NCBI RefSeq assembly: GCF_965363235.1 | Contig: NC_134842.1 | Span: 31,434,958 to 31,498,957, forward strand | DNA length: 64,000 nt | Direction: 5' to 3' | Origin: Mytilus galloprovincialis | Taxonomy: Eukaryota > Mollusca > Bivalvia > Mytilida > Mytilidae | In this document: in pieces, positions 44,085 to 55,100 of the stretch | How positions within the stretch are numbered: position 1 is the first letter of the stretch | How the letters are laid out: each line of letters opens with the position of its first letter | The notes under the pieces: model-generated | Seen by the model: the letters and a program-made list of their open reading frames with translations, nothing else | Database searches by the model: none | Told to the model about the DNA's origin: nothing | Program-made: the position numbers and the translations under genes

Positions 44085-44310
44085 TTGAAACATAGATTTA
44101 CTTGCTGGTCCATGTTGTGCTTGGGTTTGATTTTTTTAAACATAAATTACTTACTGGTCCATGTTGTGCTTGGGTTTTATTTTTTTTAAACATAGATTAC
44201 TTGCTTGCTTGGGTTTGGTTTTTTTTTAAACATAGATTACTTGCTTGTCCATGTTAACGTTGTGCTTGGGTTTGGTTGTTGTTGTTTGTTTGTTGTTTTT
44301 TTTTTTTTTT
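44085..44310 (+). repeat. Short tandem repeat (ACATAGATTACTTGCTGGTC)
   Basis: Four imperfect units with ATTACTTGCTGGTCCATG and TGTGCTTGGGTTTG, each followed by a T-run, then a (GTTGTTT) and poly-T tract. Confidence 0.75.
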
Positions 44311-44510
44311 TTGCTTTCAATACCTTTATACCTTTTCTGTCCAAAACACTTTAAATAAGGTCTGTATTGTATAGTATATATCCAGTGTATCCATAATTGT
44401 TGGCTTACTTACAAGTAACGAATAAACAACTTAACATATATAATCCATTATTTTGGCGTTATAAATGTTTAGAAACACTGTTTTAGTTTGTAATTAATTC
44501 CTAAATATTC

Positions 44511-44606
44511 CTTATTCGTTACTTATTCCTTATTTCTAATTCGTTACTTATTCCTTATTCCTAATTCGTTACTTATTCCTTATTCCTAATTCGTTCCTTA
44601 TTTTCT
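44511..44606 (+). repeat. CGTTACTTATTCC minisatellite
   Basis: Three to four units of about 31 bp: ATTCGTTACTTATTCC and TTATTCCTA blocks. They resemble the building blocks at the ends of the foldback element but lack its terminus. Confidence 0.75.
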
Positions 44607-45183
44607 TAATTCTATATTATTTTTTTATCCTCAATGATAAAATTGAGAATGGAAATGGGGAATGTGTCAAACAGACAACAACCCAACCAAAGAGCAGAAA
44701 ACAGCCAACGGCCACCAATGGATCTTCAAAACAGCGAGTCTTTTTTTAACTTGTATTTTTCCAAAAAAATGTGCTGAATTTACATTTGTTTAAAATTAAG
44801 AAAGTTTGCCCAAGTAAAGATTTTTCCTGCCCAGTACTCAATAAAAATTTCACATAACATTTCAGTGCATATCAGATGATTATCATAACAGGAATTACAA
44901 CAAAATCGTTCTTAAAATTTCATAAAAATCTGTTGAGATTCTTAAAAGTTCGATGGGATGGATGCGACTAATCTTCTCCTTTACATTTTGTCATGTTCAA
45001 AATTTTAAAAGTGATCATGTAACCTCAAGTTTTCAAAATATCTTATAGAAACACCAAATAAAAAAAAATGGTGCATTGACACACCCAAGATATGTGTTTA
45101 TGACTCAGAAATTGTTTTCTGTAATGAAATGCAGGGTTTATTTCCTACAGCCGTAAATTTTTTTCGACCCTTATCATCTTAAA

Positions 45184-46898
45184 GCCCCAGTTCCACTAGA
45201 CCACGATCGCACCACGCTCACCGCGATCTAAAATAAATTTAGATCGTGGTGAGGTCGCGGTATGAGCGGCATGAAAATGTTAATTTTCGTTGCTTTCACG
45301 ATGCTGTACGTCCTAATTACGCTTCTACAACGATCCCGCTACGATTAAACCACGTTCTCACCGCGCTTATACTGCGACCTCACTACGCTTATAAAGATCT
45401 TTCTACGCTCTTCACGTTCTCACTACGACCATACCACGAGTTATCCGATTGCAACACGATCTTACTGCGATTATAGCACGTTCTTACCACGATTATACTA
45501 CGTTCATACCGCGATCTAACTACGTTCAAGCAATACCGTCAATATCGTGTTTCATATCAATATAGTTCCATTCCTTCTATTTCTGATTAAAACGGAGATT
45601 TCTCGGAAACAATACAGTCATGCCACCAAAATCTACTAGAACACGTGGGGGTGGTGGTAGGGGTTGATGTAGAGGCAGAGGGAGCAAAGTATGAACGCCA
45701 TACTAAATTCCAAATAGTACACAAGAAACTAAAATTAAAAATAGTACAAGACTAACAAAGGCCAGAGGCTCCTGACTTGGGACAGGCGCAAAAATAGTGG
45801 GGTTAAACATATTTGTGAGATCTCAACCCTCCCCCTATACCTCTACCCAATGAAGAAAAGTAAACGCTTAATAATACGCACATTTAAATTCAGTTCAAGA
45901 GAAGTCCGAGTCTGATGTCAGAAGATGTGACTAAAGAAAATAAACAAAATGACAATATTACTATACACATAAGTAGTATAATACTTGTCATCAAGAGATG
46001 TCGGAACGACCAATCAAACCTAAATTACAGCCTATTGCTGGTCCATAAAACTCAAATGACGATATTTTAGTGAACGATAGCAGAGATGACACAGATTTGT
46101 CAATATATATAGGAAGATGTGGTATGAGTGCCAATGAGACAACTCTCCATCAACGTAAAAATCTATAAAAGTAAACCATTATAGGACAATGTACGGCCTT
46201 TATTACGGAGCCTTGGCTCACACCGAACAGCACGCTATAAAGGGCCCAAAAAAATACTAATGTTAAACCATTTAAACGGGAAAAACCAACGGTCTAATCT
46301 ATATAAAAACGAGAAGCATGGTTGAGTCTTTAGAGCAAATGGATAAATACATTCAGACAAACAAAATCTAGGGAGTTTTTTTTATATATTTTATGTGAAA
46401 ATGACAATAAAAATGATGGTCGTAGTGTGAACGTAGTAAGGTCGTGAGAAGAGCGTGATGAGGACGGCAAGGGCGTGCTAGAATCGTACTATGGTCGTGA
46501 ACAGCGTGGTAAAGTCGTAGTGGAAGCGTAGTTGGGTCGCGGTGAGAACGTGATGGTCGTAGTAAGGTCGTGATAACGTCGCTGTGAGATCGTAGCGCAA
46601 TCTCTCCGAATAGAATCACGCTTTCGCTACGCTCTCGCTACGATTGTACAGCGACCTTTGCGATCTTACTACGATCTTAGTGCCCTCTCACTACGCTTCT
46701 ACTACGACCTAATTTCGCCACGACCGCACCACGATTGTTTTGAACATGTTCAAAGTTGGCCACGCTCTTCACGATCTTGAAGACCTCACCACGACCGTGG
46801 TACGACCTTACTGCGACCTACACGATCGTACCACGATCATCAAAATTTGCATTTTTTTCACAGATCGTAGTGCGATCGTAGCCTAGTGGGACTGGGGT
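45184..46898. mobile_element. Element with CCCCAGTTCCACTAG ends and ACGATC-rich arms
   Basis: Terminal inverted repeats: CCCCAGTTCCACTAGACCAC (left) and, inverted, CCCCAGTCCCACTAGGCTAC (right), both continuing into GATCGCAC. The arms 45190-45540 and 46415-46890 are packed with ACGATC, ACGACC and CACGCT words. TTA occurs at both borders, offset by one base from the ends, as in Harbinger-type elements, but this is not firm. The centre holds a stub starting at 45620 (MPPKSTRTRGGGGRG, then a stop) and later insertions of dispersed repeats (45690-46290). Confidence 0.65.
45690..46290 (+). repeat. Dispersed repeats inserted in the ACGATC-rich element
   Basis: A GGAAATGGGGAAT-family 3' part (ATGAACGCCATACTAAATTC to GGGACAGGCGCAAAA), then a B-subtype TGCCAATGAGA copy (GAAGATGTGGTATGAGTGCC to TATAAAGGGCCC). 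Confidence 0.7.
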
Positions 46899-47099
46899 AT
46901 TAGGGACAACTACAAGTATTGAAAGTCGGCAGTCGGGTTAACGATTCTAGTGGACAAAGGAAGATAATCCCATTTTAAAATATTACTTTAACAATGTTAT
47001 CGTTGATATTTTCAGAACAGAAGAAAATTAATAGACAAAGGTAGATAACTTCAATTTTGAACATTACTGGTACTGACAAAGAAGCTAGTAAACCAAAGT

Positions 47100-47440
47100 T
47101 ATCTCAAATAATTTTCTTGATAAGATATTATCTGATAAATTATATAAGATATCTTATACACTATACGTGTATGAAATATCTAATCTTTAACTATATGAGA
47201 TGTCTTATTATCTCTATAAGATATCTTATATACATTTGTACTATATAATTATATAAGCTATCCTACATATTATACGAGAAATTTTATATATAATAAGATA
47301 TCTTATATATTATATACAATATCTTATAAAGTATATAAGATATCTTATAAACTTTATGAGATATATCTTATAATATATAAAATATCTCATATATAAATAT
47401 TCAAGATATATATCTTCTTTAACATATATATCTCATATAT
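47100..47440. repeat. Palindromic AT repeat (AAGATATCTTATA)
   Basis: Roughly twelve copies of (T)AAGATATCTTATA or shorter versions, each self-complementary, within a nearly pure AT tract. Confidence 0.75.
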
Positions 47441-47724
47441 TTCCTTTCTGTTAAATTCAATTATTTCGTGTTTCTGGCCTGATACCACAATTATTCTTCT
47501 CCTTTGCTACAATGCTTCTTCTGGTAAAAGTCAAATCAAATTAAAAATTTGCACCGTTTCAAACATGAAATAAATGTAACTGCTTATATATAGACCATTA
47601 TAAGTCTAATAAAATATGCTTCTAGGACAATCCATCAGTGCTTTTTCTTTTGGGAGCCTTATTAACATGCCAAATTGGACAATGGTAGGATATGAATCTT
47701 GTATAAATGACCAAGACCGACTTA

Positions 47725-47900
47725 GGCTAATTTGAGGGGTGGTCGGAGGGTCCTGATCCCGAAATGCAGAATTTAGAGAAATTTCATATCCCGAAATCCC
47801 GAAATCGAAAAATATATTCCCGAATCACGTAAGGATCAATCCCAAAATCAAGCGCTTCAAAACACCCGATCCCGACGCCCCCAAAAAGGTCCTGCCTTCC
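47725..47900. repeat. CCCGAAATC short repeat
   Basis: Several imperfect CCCGAAAT / CCCGAATC words flanked by GATCCCGA. This is a dispersed repeat type I recognise from mussels. No gene. Confidence 0.5.
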
Positions 47901-47954
47901 TCTAATCTCTACCTTACTTTCATTTTTGCCAAATCACTATTTTCCCTTTCAACA

Positions 47955-48900
47955 ATAAATGTGTATGCCCCATTTATGGGCATTATGTTTTCTAGTCTGT
48001 GCATCCGTGCGTTCTTCCGTCCGTCCGTCTGTCCCGCTTCAGGTTAAAGTTTTTGGTCGAGGTAGTTTTAGATGAAGTTGAGCATGTTTTTATTTATGCA
48101 AGTGGTATGATCCCTTAAATAGTAAACATTTCAAAGAAAACAGTAGATACTATAAGAAATATCTTAAAATTGGAATAGATAGTAAAACGGCTTGGCATAC
48201 AAAACCCATAAAAATAATTTAAAGATCATCAATAAATATCAATTACTCCTTTACTCTTTATTTTTCTTGTGGATCTTGTCTTTCTGGTAATTTTGGCTGT
48301 TTCAATTTTAAATCTATCTATTATCAAAGTCTCATTAGATATAACTAAAAAAACTTTTTGTTATGTGACAGTAAAATGAAAAATATTGAAATTAAAACAG
48401 CAATACTTTAGAATGTAAGATATTCAAGGACCGAATAAGTTAATAAACCATATCTGAAGGGGCCAGGCCAAATACTCTCAATTAAAAGGAGACAAGCCAA
48501 TGCTAATACAACTACATTCCACATATCATTGACCAACCACTAGCAGTTCCTCATATACTGACTTAATAACATACTAGTACAGGTAAACTAAGCAAAAGTG
48601 TCAAAGTCAATAGACCATGACTGAGAGAGCAGGGCCAAATGACTTTTAGGCAAAAGAGATGTGCAAATACTCATACAACTGCATACCAAATATCATTGAC
48701 TACAAATACTGTTTCACTATAAACTGAACTCATCACAAGCTAATACATTGTTTATGCAACAGTCACTGACAATTCTGACACAAACAGCATACACAAGTCT
48801 TGCTCCATCTAAACTAGACAAAAAGCAATCAAGAAAATATAACTATTTGTAAATGCCCTAACTGACCTTGCTAAGTAGGGCAATTATATATATTTCATTA
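47955..48900. repeat. Repeat block starting at the GGGCATTATGTTTTCTAG end
   Basis: The left end 'GCCCCATTTATGGGCATTAT', then GTTTTCTAGTCTGTGC and CGTCCGTCCGTC, is the inverse of the terminus at 60290-60380 (AGAAAACATAATGCCCC). The inside has two diverged units with AGGGCCAAAT and CATACCAAATATCATTGACT. It abuts the reverse-transcriptase remnant at 48905. No coding sequence. Confidence 0.55.
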
Positions 48901-48904
48901 GTAT

Positions 48905-50868
48905 GCTTCAAATTACCAATACTTAGGTTTATTGTTAACGGAGTTTTTAGACTACCAATTAATGGCAAAAGCTGTAGCCAGGTCAGCAAGTAGGGCATTA
49001 GGTTTACTTATTGTTAAATGTAAAGCACATGGTGGTTTTCAGCACAATATCTACACAAAGCTATTTGATACGATGGTTTGGTCAGTCATAAATTATGGCT
49101 CGTCTATTTGGGGCACGAGAGATTTCTCGTGCATCACTGCAGTACAGAATCGCGCCATGCGTTTCTACATGGGTGTGGGTAAATATACCCCAAACGATGC
49201 TGTGTCAGGTGACATGGGCTGGAAACCACCATGTGTTAAACAGTGGATAAATACTTTTAGACACTGGTCCAAATGTACAACAAGAGGCTGTCACAACGAC
49301 AGCAAACCGGATTTATTAATATTTATTTGTGTCCTTGCAATATCACAAGAACCATTACTGATGAATGGTGAAAGTGAAAATCGTCAATATCAAATTTGAC
49401 CTCCATTTTGTCATCAGTATCAACATATTAAAATTTGAAAAGCTTAGATTGAATGGTTCATGAGTAAATGCAACAACGTGAATGGAAACGCCATTTTACA
49501 ATCTTTCAAGAACCATAATGCCTGAACGGTAAAAGTCAAAATCGTCATTATTGAACTTGACCTCTATTTTGTCATCAGTAACAACATATAAAAATTTCAA
49601 AAGCTTTGGTTGAATGGTTCATGAGAAAATGCACGGACACGACTGGAAACACCATTTTTCAATCTTTCAAGAACCATAACTCCTGAACGGTGAAAGTCAA
49701 AATCGTCATTATTTAACTTGACCTCTATTTTGTCATCAGTTACAACATATTAAAATTTGGGAAGCTTTGGTAGAACAGTTCATGCGTAAATGCACGGACA
49801 CAACTGGAAACTCCATTTTTCAATCTTTCAAGAACCATAACTCCTGAACGGTAAAGGTCAAAATCGTCATTATTGAACTTGACCTCCATTTTGTCATCAG
49901 TAACAACATATTAAAATTTGGGAAGCTTTGGTAGAACAGTTCATGCGTAAATGCACGGACACGACTGAAAACTCCATTTTTCAATCTTTCAAGAACCATA
50001 ACTCCTGAACTGTAAAAGTCAAAATCGCCATTATTGAACTTGACCTTCATTTAGTTGTCAGTAACAACATATTAAAATTTTAAAAGCTTTGGCTGAACGG
50101 TTCATGAGTTAATGCACGGACAACATTTGATTGCCGACCGCCCGGCCGCCCGACCGCCCGGCCGCCCGCCGTACATCCCCAAATCAATAACCGACTTTTT
50201 TGTCACAAAAATCCGGTTAAAAATGGACAATAATAGAATTAATTATAAAGTTTTTAAATGGTCAGTGATGAAAGGTAGTTGTAAATTAAAAATTGGTGCT
50301 ACAAAGTTATGGAGATGTTGAAATCATTTGATTTTGAAAGATATTGTAAAATAAATGAAAATTTTCTTGATAGTTATAGTATATCTCAGTTAGAAGAGAA
50401 AATGTTTGATAAATATAAAAAAGACTGGTGTACAAGAATTTTTTCATATAGTACCGGTTGTAAATTGAGAACATATAAACTTTTTAAACATACTTATAAC
50501 ACTGAGCAATATTTGCTACAGAAAATGCCACAGCGCCATCGTAGTGCTTTTTCAAAGTTTAGATGTGGTGTAGCACCATTAAAAATTGAAACTGGTTGAT
50601 ATGAAAGAAAAAATCTAGACGAAAGAGTCTGTTTTAACTGCAATATTTTAGAGGATGAAAAACATGTGCTTTTAAATTGTCCCTTGTATAAAGATCTAAG
50701 ACATGCTCTTTTTATTGATATATTGTGTCATAATGATATGTTTTTAAACTTGTCTGATGAAGAAAAATTTATATATACATGTATGTTTAAAAATACCAAT
50801 ATTTGTAATATTGTTGCCAAAACCTGCAATAACATTTTAACAAGAAGAAACAGTATTTTATATCATTA
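48905..50868 (+). pseudogene. Non-LTR retrotransposon ORF2 remnant, split by an insertion
   Basis: Piece 1 (48905-49280) reads NYQYLGLLLTEFLDYQLMAK, ASRALGLL, VINYGSSIWG and QNRAMRFYMGVGKYTPNDAV, the thumb region after a reverse-transcriptase domain. A 0.94-kb element follows, then piece 2 (about 50220-50866) resumes at KMDNNRINYKVFKWSV and ends with RSAFSKFRCGVAPLKIETG, a TGA at 50597, and CFNCNILEDEKHVLLNC, a Cys-x2-Cys-x8-His-x4-Cys knuckle. A frameshift near 50310 and the in-frame stop show it is dead. The catalytic YADD part is missing upstream. The family resembles molluscan non-LTR elements. Confidence 0.75.
49281..50220 (+). mobile_element. 0.94-kb tandem-unit element inserted in the retrotransposon remnant
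   Basis: It begins AAGAGGCTGTCACAACGACA with a GCTGTC...GACAGC hairpin and then CAAACCGGATTTA. It ends ACCGACTTTTTTGTCACAAA followed by AATCCGGTT, so AACCGGATTT is inverted at the two ends. The inside holds four to five units of about 165 bp with AGAACCATAACTCCTGAACG and 'GTCAAAATCGTCATTATTGA'. A GC-rich CGCCCGGCCGCCCG tract lies at about 50137-50170. No coding capacity. Confidence 0.7.
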
Positions 50869-50879
50869 ACTACTGTATT

Positions 50880-51960
50880 TGTAGTATTTTATAAAATGAA
50901 TAAGTATTATTTGTATTTTAATAGTCTCTCATAATTCTTTTAAGAATGGCACATACATGTATTTAATTGTTTTAACTATGTTTACTGTATAATTAATTTT
51001 ATAATTGTACATTGTATCTTGTTTTAATCATGTTGTATGTGGTGAGACTTTAATAAACTCTGAATCTGTCAAACTTGCCCAAATACCAGTGCAGGAAGAG
51101 CACTTTGTTTTTTAACTGTTATGGCAATTAGTCTGTATGAATGTATATTTTACAAGTTTGTGTATGCATGATATTAACCAAAACAATTTAATTTATTACA
51201 AATGATTTATCACATGAAATGAATTAAATCAATGGAGTACACGTACTCTATATAATTGTTGTTACTGGTTCAATTAAGGAAAAACAGTACTGTACTTGAA
51301 GAGTTACCACTGTCAATTGGTGATTTGACGGTAGCAAATGCAGTTTTACTGGTGACACGTAGCGGAGACAGTGAAACGGAGATTTGGGACCGTCAAAACA
51401 TGACGTCATACAAATAAAAACTTATAAACTGGAGGTCAATACGTTACCTGTACGATTCAAATTCGGATAAAATTACATTAAAAAGGCGAATTCGAGGTAG
51501 GTGTTATCTTATTTCCGATATTATTGTAGTAATGGAACATTTGTTGATCAATCAATTCAAAATGGCGGGTCCCTCCTTAGTTACGCCTGGTCAACTGTGG
51601 ATTTGACGGTAACTTTTAGCCAATAAAAAAATCTGTTGCATAAAAATTTCATTAGAATAATGATTTGATGATGCCTATATCAAACTCTCAACACGCCTTT
51701 CCTCTCACTATTTGAGTGTCCATTTGATCATCATAATGTAGAGGTGAAAATTGATAATGTTAACATTCAATTTTGGTTGTATTTAAAATAGAATGATTGC
51801 TGGTGACTATACAAAAGCATTTTATAGAAAATTCATAAAATCATCAACAATAGTACAGAACTTATAACAAAAAGATGCATTGTACCCATTCAAAGACAAG
51901 GCAAATGTTCAAAATGCCTCCCCCCCTCTTTACACAATTATAATGTACATATAAAAATTC
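50880..51960. other. Gene-free stretch 3' of the ISOC gene
   Basis: No exon recognised. It probably holds the 3' untranslated region of the minus-strand ISOC gene near 51900; I cannot fix its polyadenylation site. Confidence 0.45.
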
Positions 51961-51971
51961 CTTGTTTAATG

Positions 51972-52115
51972 TTAAAGTTTTACAAGTCCTGTGTCTGGAG
52001 CACTTTTCATTATAAGACTTTGAATTGCTTTAAACTGTGGATGATCTTTATCACCTATTAACTGTAGTAGTACAGCCTCGCTTGTTGTTACTGTAGCTCC
52101 CATGTGACGAAATCT
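51972..52115 (-). CDS. ISOC-like terminal exon
   Basis: Acceptor TTTCTTCCAG, then [19 protein letters not shown] through APDTGLVKL and TAA. Corresponds to the human ISOC2 C-terminus (GAFLSTSEGLILQLVGD, HPQFKEIQKLI, APDSGLL). Confidence 0.92.
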   Translation of the reverse strand, partial: RFRHMGATVTTSEAVLLQLIGDKDHPQFKAIQSLIMKSAPDTGLVKL

Positions 52116-55100
52116 CTGGAAGAAAAAAAAAGGTGACAGATCATATAAAAACATTATTAGTAAAAGTAAAAGAAAACCTTAACCAGTTTGTATAAATACA
52201 GCAAAGTTTTTAATTTGTAATTGAAGCTGCTTGAAAAAAAATATCAGATAAAAAAAAAGGCTTGAGGCTCCTAATTGCTCGAGTCTCTCAACGGTTTAAA
52301 ACCAGGTGCTCCGCAGGGTGCAGCTTTATACGGCCGCAGAGGTCGAACCCTGAACAGCTGGGGCAAGTATGGACAAAACATTCAAGCGTGATACAGCTCT
52401 GAATTTGGATTGTGATCAAATTTTTGACATTACATGGGTTTTTTTTACACAAAACAAATGTCAAGATTTTACAAATCAATTAAAGATTTCTTCTTCAAAC
52501 TTTTTAAATCTAAAATTAAATAGTTGACACAGCATAGGTTTCTGACACAGAATGAATGTGGTCTAATGAACTTAAAAGTTTATTTTTGCCTTTGAGCAAT
52601 TCACTATGCTGTTGAATATTCATCCTCTCAAAAAAATGTTTGAAGAAATTTTCTTTTTATTTATGAAATCTGAAATGAGAAAAATTTAAACCCCCCCCTT
52701 TTTTTTCACATCCCCGTTTCCCTTTTTCCAAAACTGATATCAATTCAAATTTCTAATGGAGTTTGCAACAATAACTACTCTTTTAAATACATCATAAAAT
52801 ATTAAAATGTAAAATAAAGTGCTTGTTATCACTGAATGGCAAAGATTGGTTGGTAGTAAAAGTGAATATACATTGTTTATTGTATAAAACAATAAAAAAA
52901 AACTTCATCAGCAACATTTTATATTGGCAAATTTCCAATGAAGTTATTTACATAAAGTTATTGGCAAATAAAAATAGAAAATGACATCATAGTCATGTCT
53001 GGCAAATGTCCAACATACATTATCTAAAAACATTTTAGATAAGATAAGGAAAAAAAGCTTCATCAGCAACATTTTATATTGGCAAATTTCCAATGAAGTT
53101 ATTTACATAAAGTTATTGGCAAATAAAAATAGAAAATGACATCATAGTCATGTCTGGCAAATTTCCAACATATATTATCAACTACTATTCTATACAAAGA
53201 AAGATAACTCCAATTGAAAATTAATTGCTATTGCACAATATTGTGCAATTAGATATTTCTTGCTATTGTGCAATACTGTGCAATTGAAAATTTCTTGCTA
53301 TTGCACAATACTTGATATGGAATCCTGATTTGGACCAACTTGAAAACTGGGCCCATAATCAAAAATCAAAGTACATATTTAGATAAAGCATATCAAATAA
53401 GCCCAAGAATTTAATTTTTGTTAAAATCAAACTTAGTTTAATTTTGGACCCTTTGGACCTTAATGTAGACCAATTTGAAAACTGGACCAAAAATTAAGAA
53501 TCTACATACACAGTTAGATTTGGCATATCAAAGAACCCATTTATTCAATTTTTGATGAAATCAAACAAAGTTTAATTTTGGACCCCCATTTGGACCAACT
53601 TGAAAACTAGGCCAATAATTAAAAATCTAAGTACATTTTTTAATTCAGCATATCAAAGAACCCCAAGGGTTCAATTTTTGTTAAAATCAAACTAAGTTTA
53701 ATTTTGGACCCTTTGGACCTTAATGTAGACCAATTTGAAAACGGGACCAAAAATTAAGAATCTACATACATAGTTAGATTCGGCATATCAAAGAACCCCA
53801 ATTATTCAATTTTTGATGAAATCACACAAAGTTCAATTTTGGACCCTTTGGGCCCTTATTCCTAAACTGTTAGGACCAAAACTCCCAAAATCAAACCTAA
53901 CCTTTCTTTTATGGTCATAAACCTTGTGTTTAAATTTCATAGATTTCTATTTACATATACTAAAGTTATGGTGCAAAAACCAAAAATAATGCTTATTTGG
54001 GCCCCTTTTTGGCCCCTAATTCATAAACTGTTGTGACCTCAACTCCAAAAATCAATCCCAACCTTCCTTTTGTGGTCATAAACCTTGTGTTAAAATTTCA
54101 TTGATTTCTATTTACTTATACTAAAGTTATTGTGCGAAAACCAAGAATAATGCTTATTTGGGCCCTTTTTTGGCCCTTAATTCCTAAACTGTTGGAACCA
54201 AAACTCCCAAAATCAATCCCAACCTTCCTTTTGTGGTCATAAACCTTGTGTTAAAATTTCATTGATTTCTATTCACTTTTACTAAAGTTAGAGTGCGAAA
54301 ACTAAAAGTATTCGGACGACGACGCAGGACGACGACGCCAACGTGATAGCAATATACGACCAAAAAATTAAAATATTTGCGGTCGTATAAAAAATTTAGG
54401 AACAAAAATGTCAAATTCCTTTTTTTTCAAATTAAATATTTATTGCATATTTCACTTAATCTTCATTTGAGGTTTAATGCGCGGAATGATGATTTCAGTC
54501 GTATTGGCATTTTGTATATCCTGTCTTATTTATCGTTTATGGTATTCTATTTACAGTTTCTTTAATCCATTATACTGCGAATAGCGGGTTATTTTTGCGC
54601 TGTGTACATTTTCGCTTTTTTTAGCGGAGGAAAGAAAACTAACAAAATAAACTCTGCTAGAATTAATGCCTAGATTCGTTACTTTCTAGTAACTAAGGCA
54701 GCAACCATTTGATTTTCTGGGGGGGGCTATGGTTTTTTTTTCTGTACAAACTTTTTTTTTCGCCTGTGGCGAAAAACAATCTATTTTTTTCGCGACAAGT
54801 TGAAAACAATTTTTTTCTTTCAATTTTAGCATTACATATAGTGGCAGCTGAGGGTGAAACAAACAATTTTTTTTTCTCAGAATCAAAAACAAATTATTTT
54901 TTTTCTCCAAAAACTAGAAACAAACTTTTTTTTCCAAAAAAAACCATAGCCCCCCCCCAGAAAATCAAATGGTTGCTGCCTAAGCTTTTGTGGGTAGGGT
55001 ATAGGTTAGTTTTAACAACATCAACAAAAAGGGCATTGAACATACATGTATTTTATAAAATGACTGTCACATGTGTATCTTAGGTCCGAGACCAGAACTA

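Noticed and set aside
54686-55083. 124- and 74-codon Phe/Asn/Lys-rich frames
   Set aside because: Poly-T and poly-A tracts of a MITE read on both strands.
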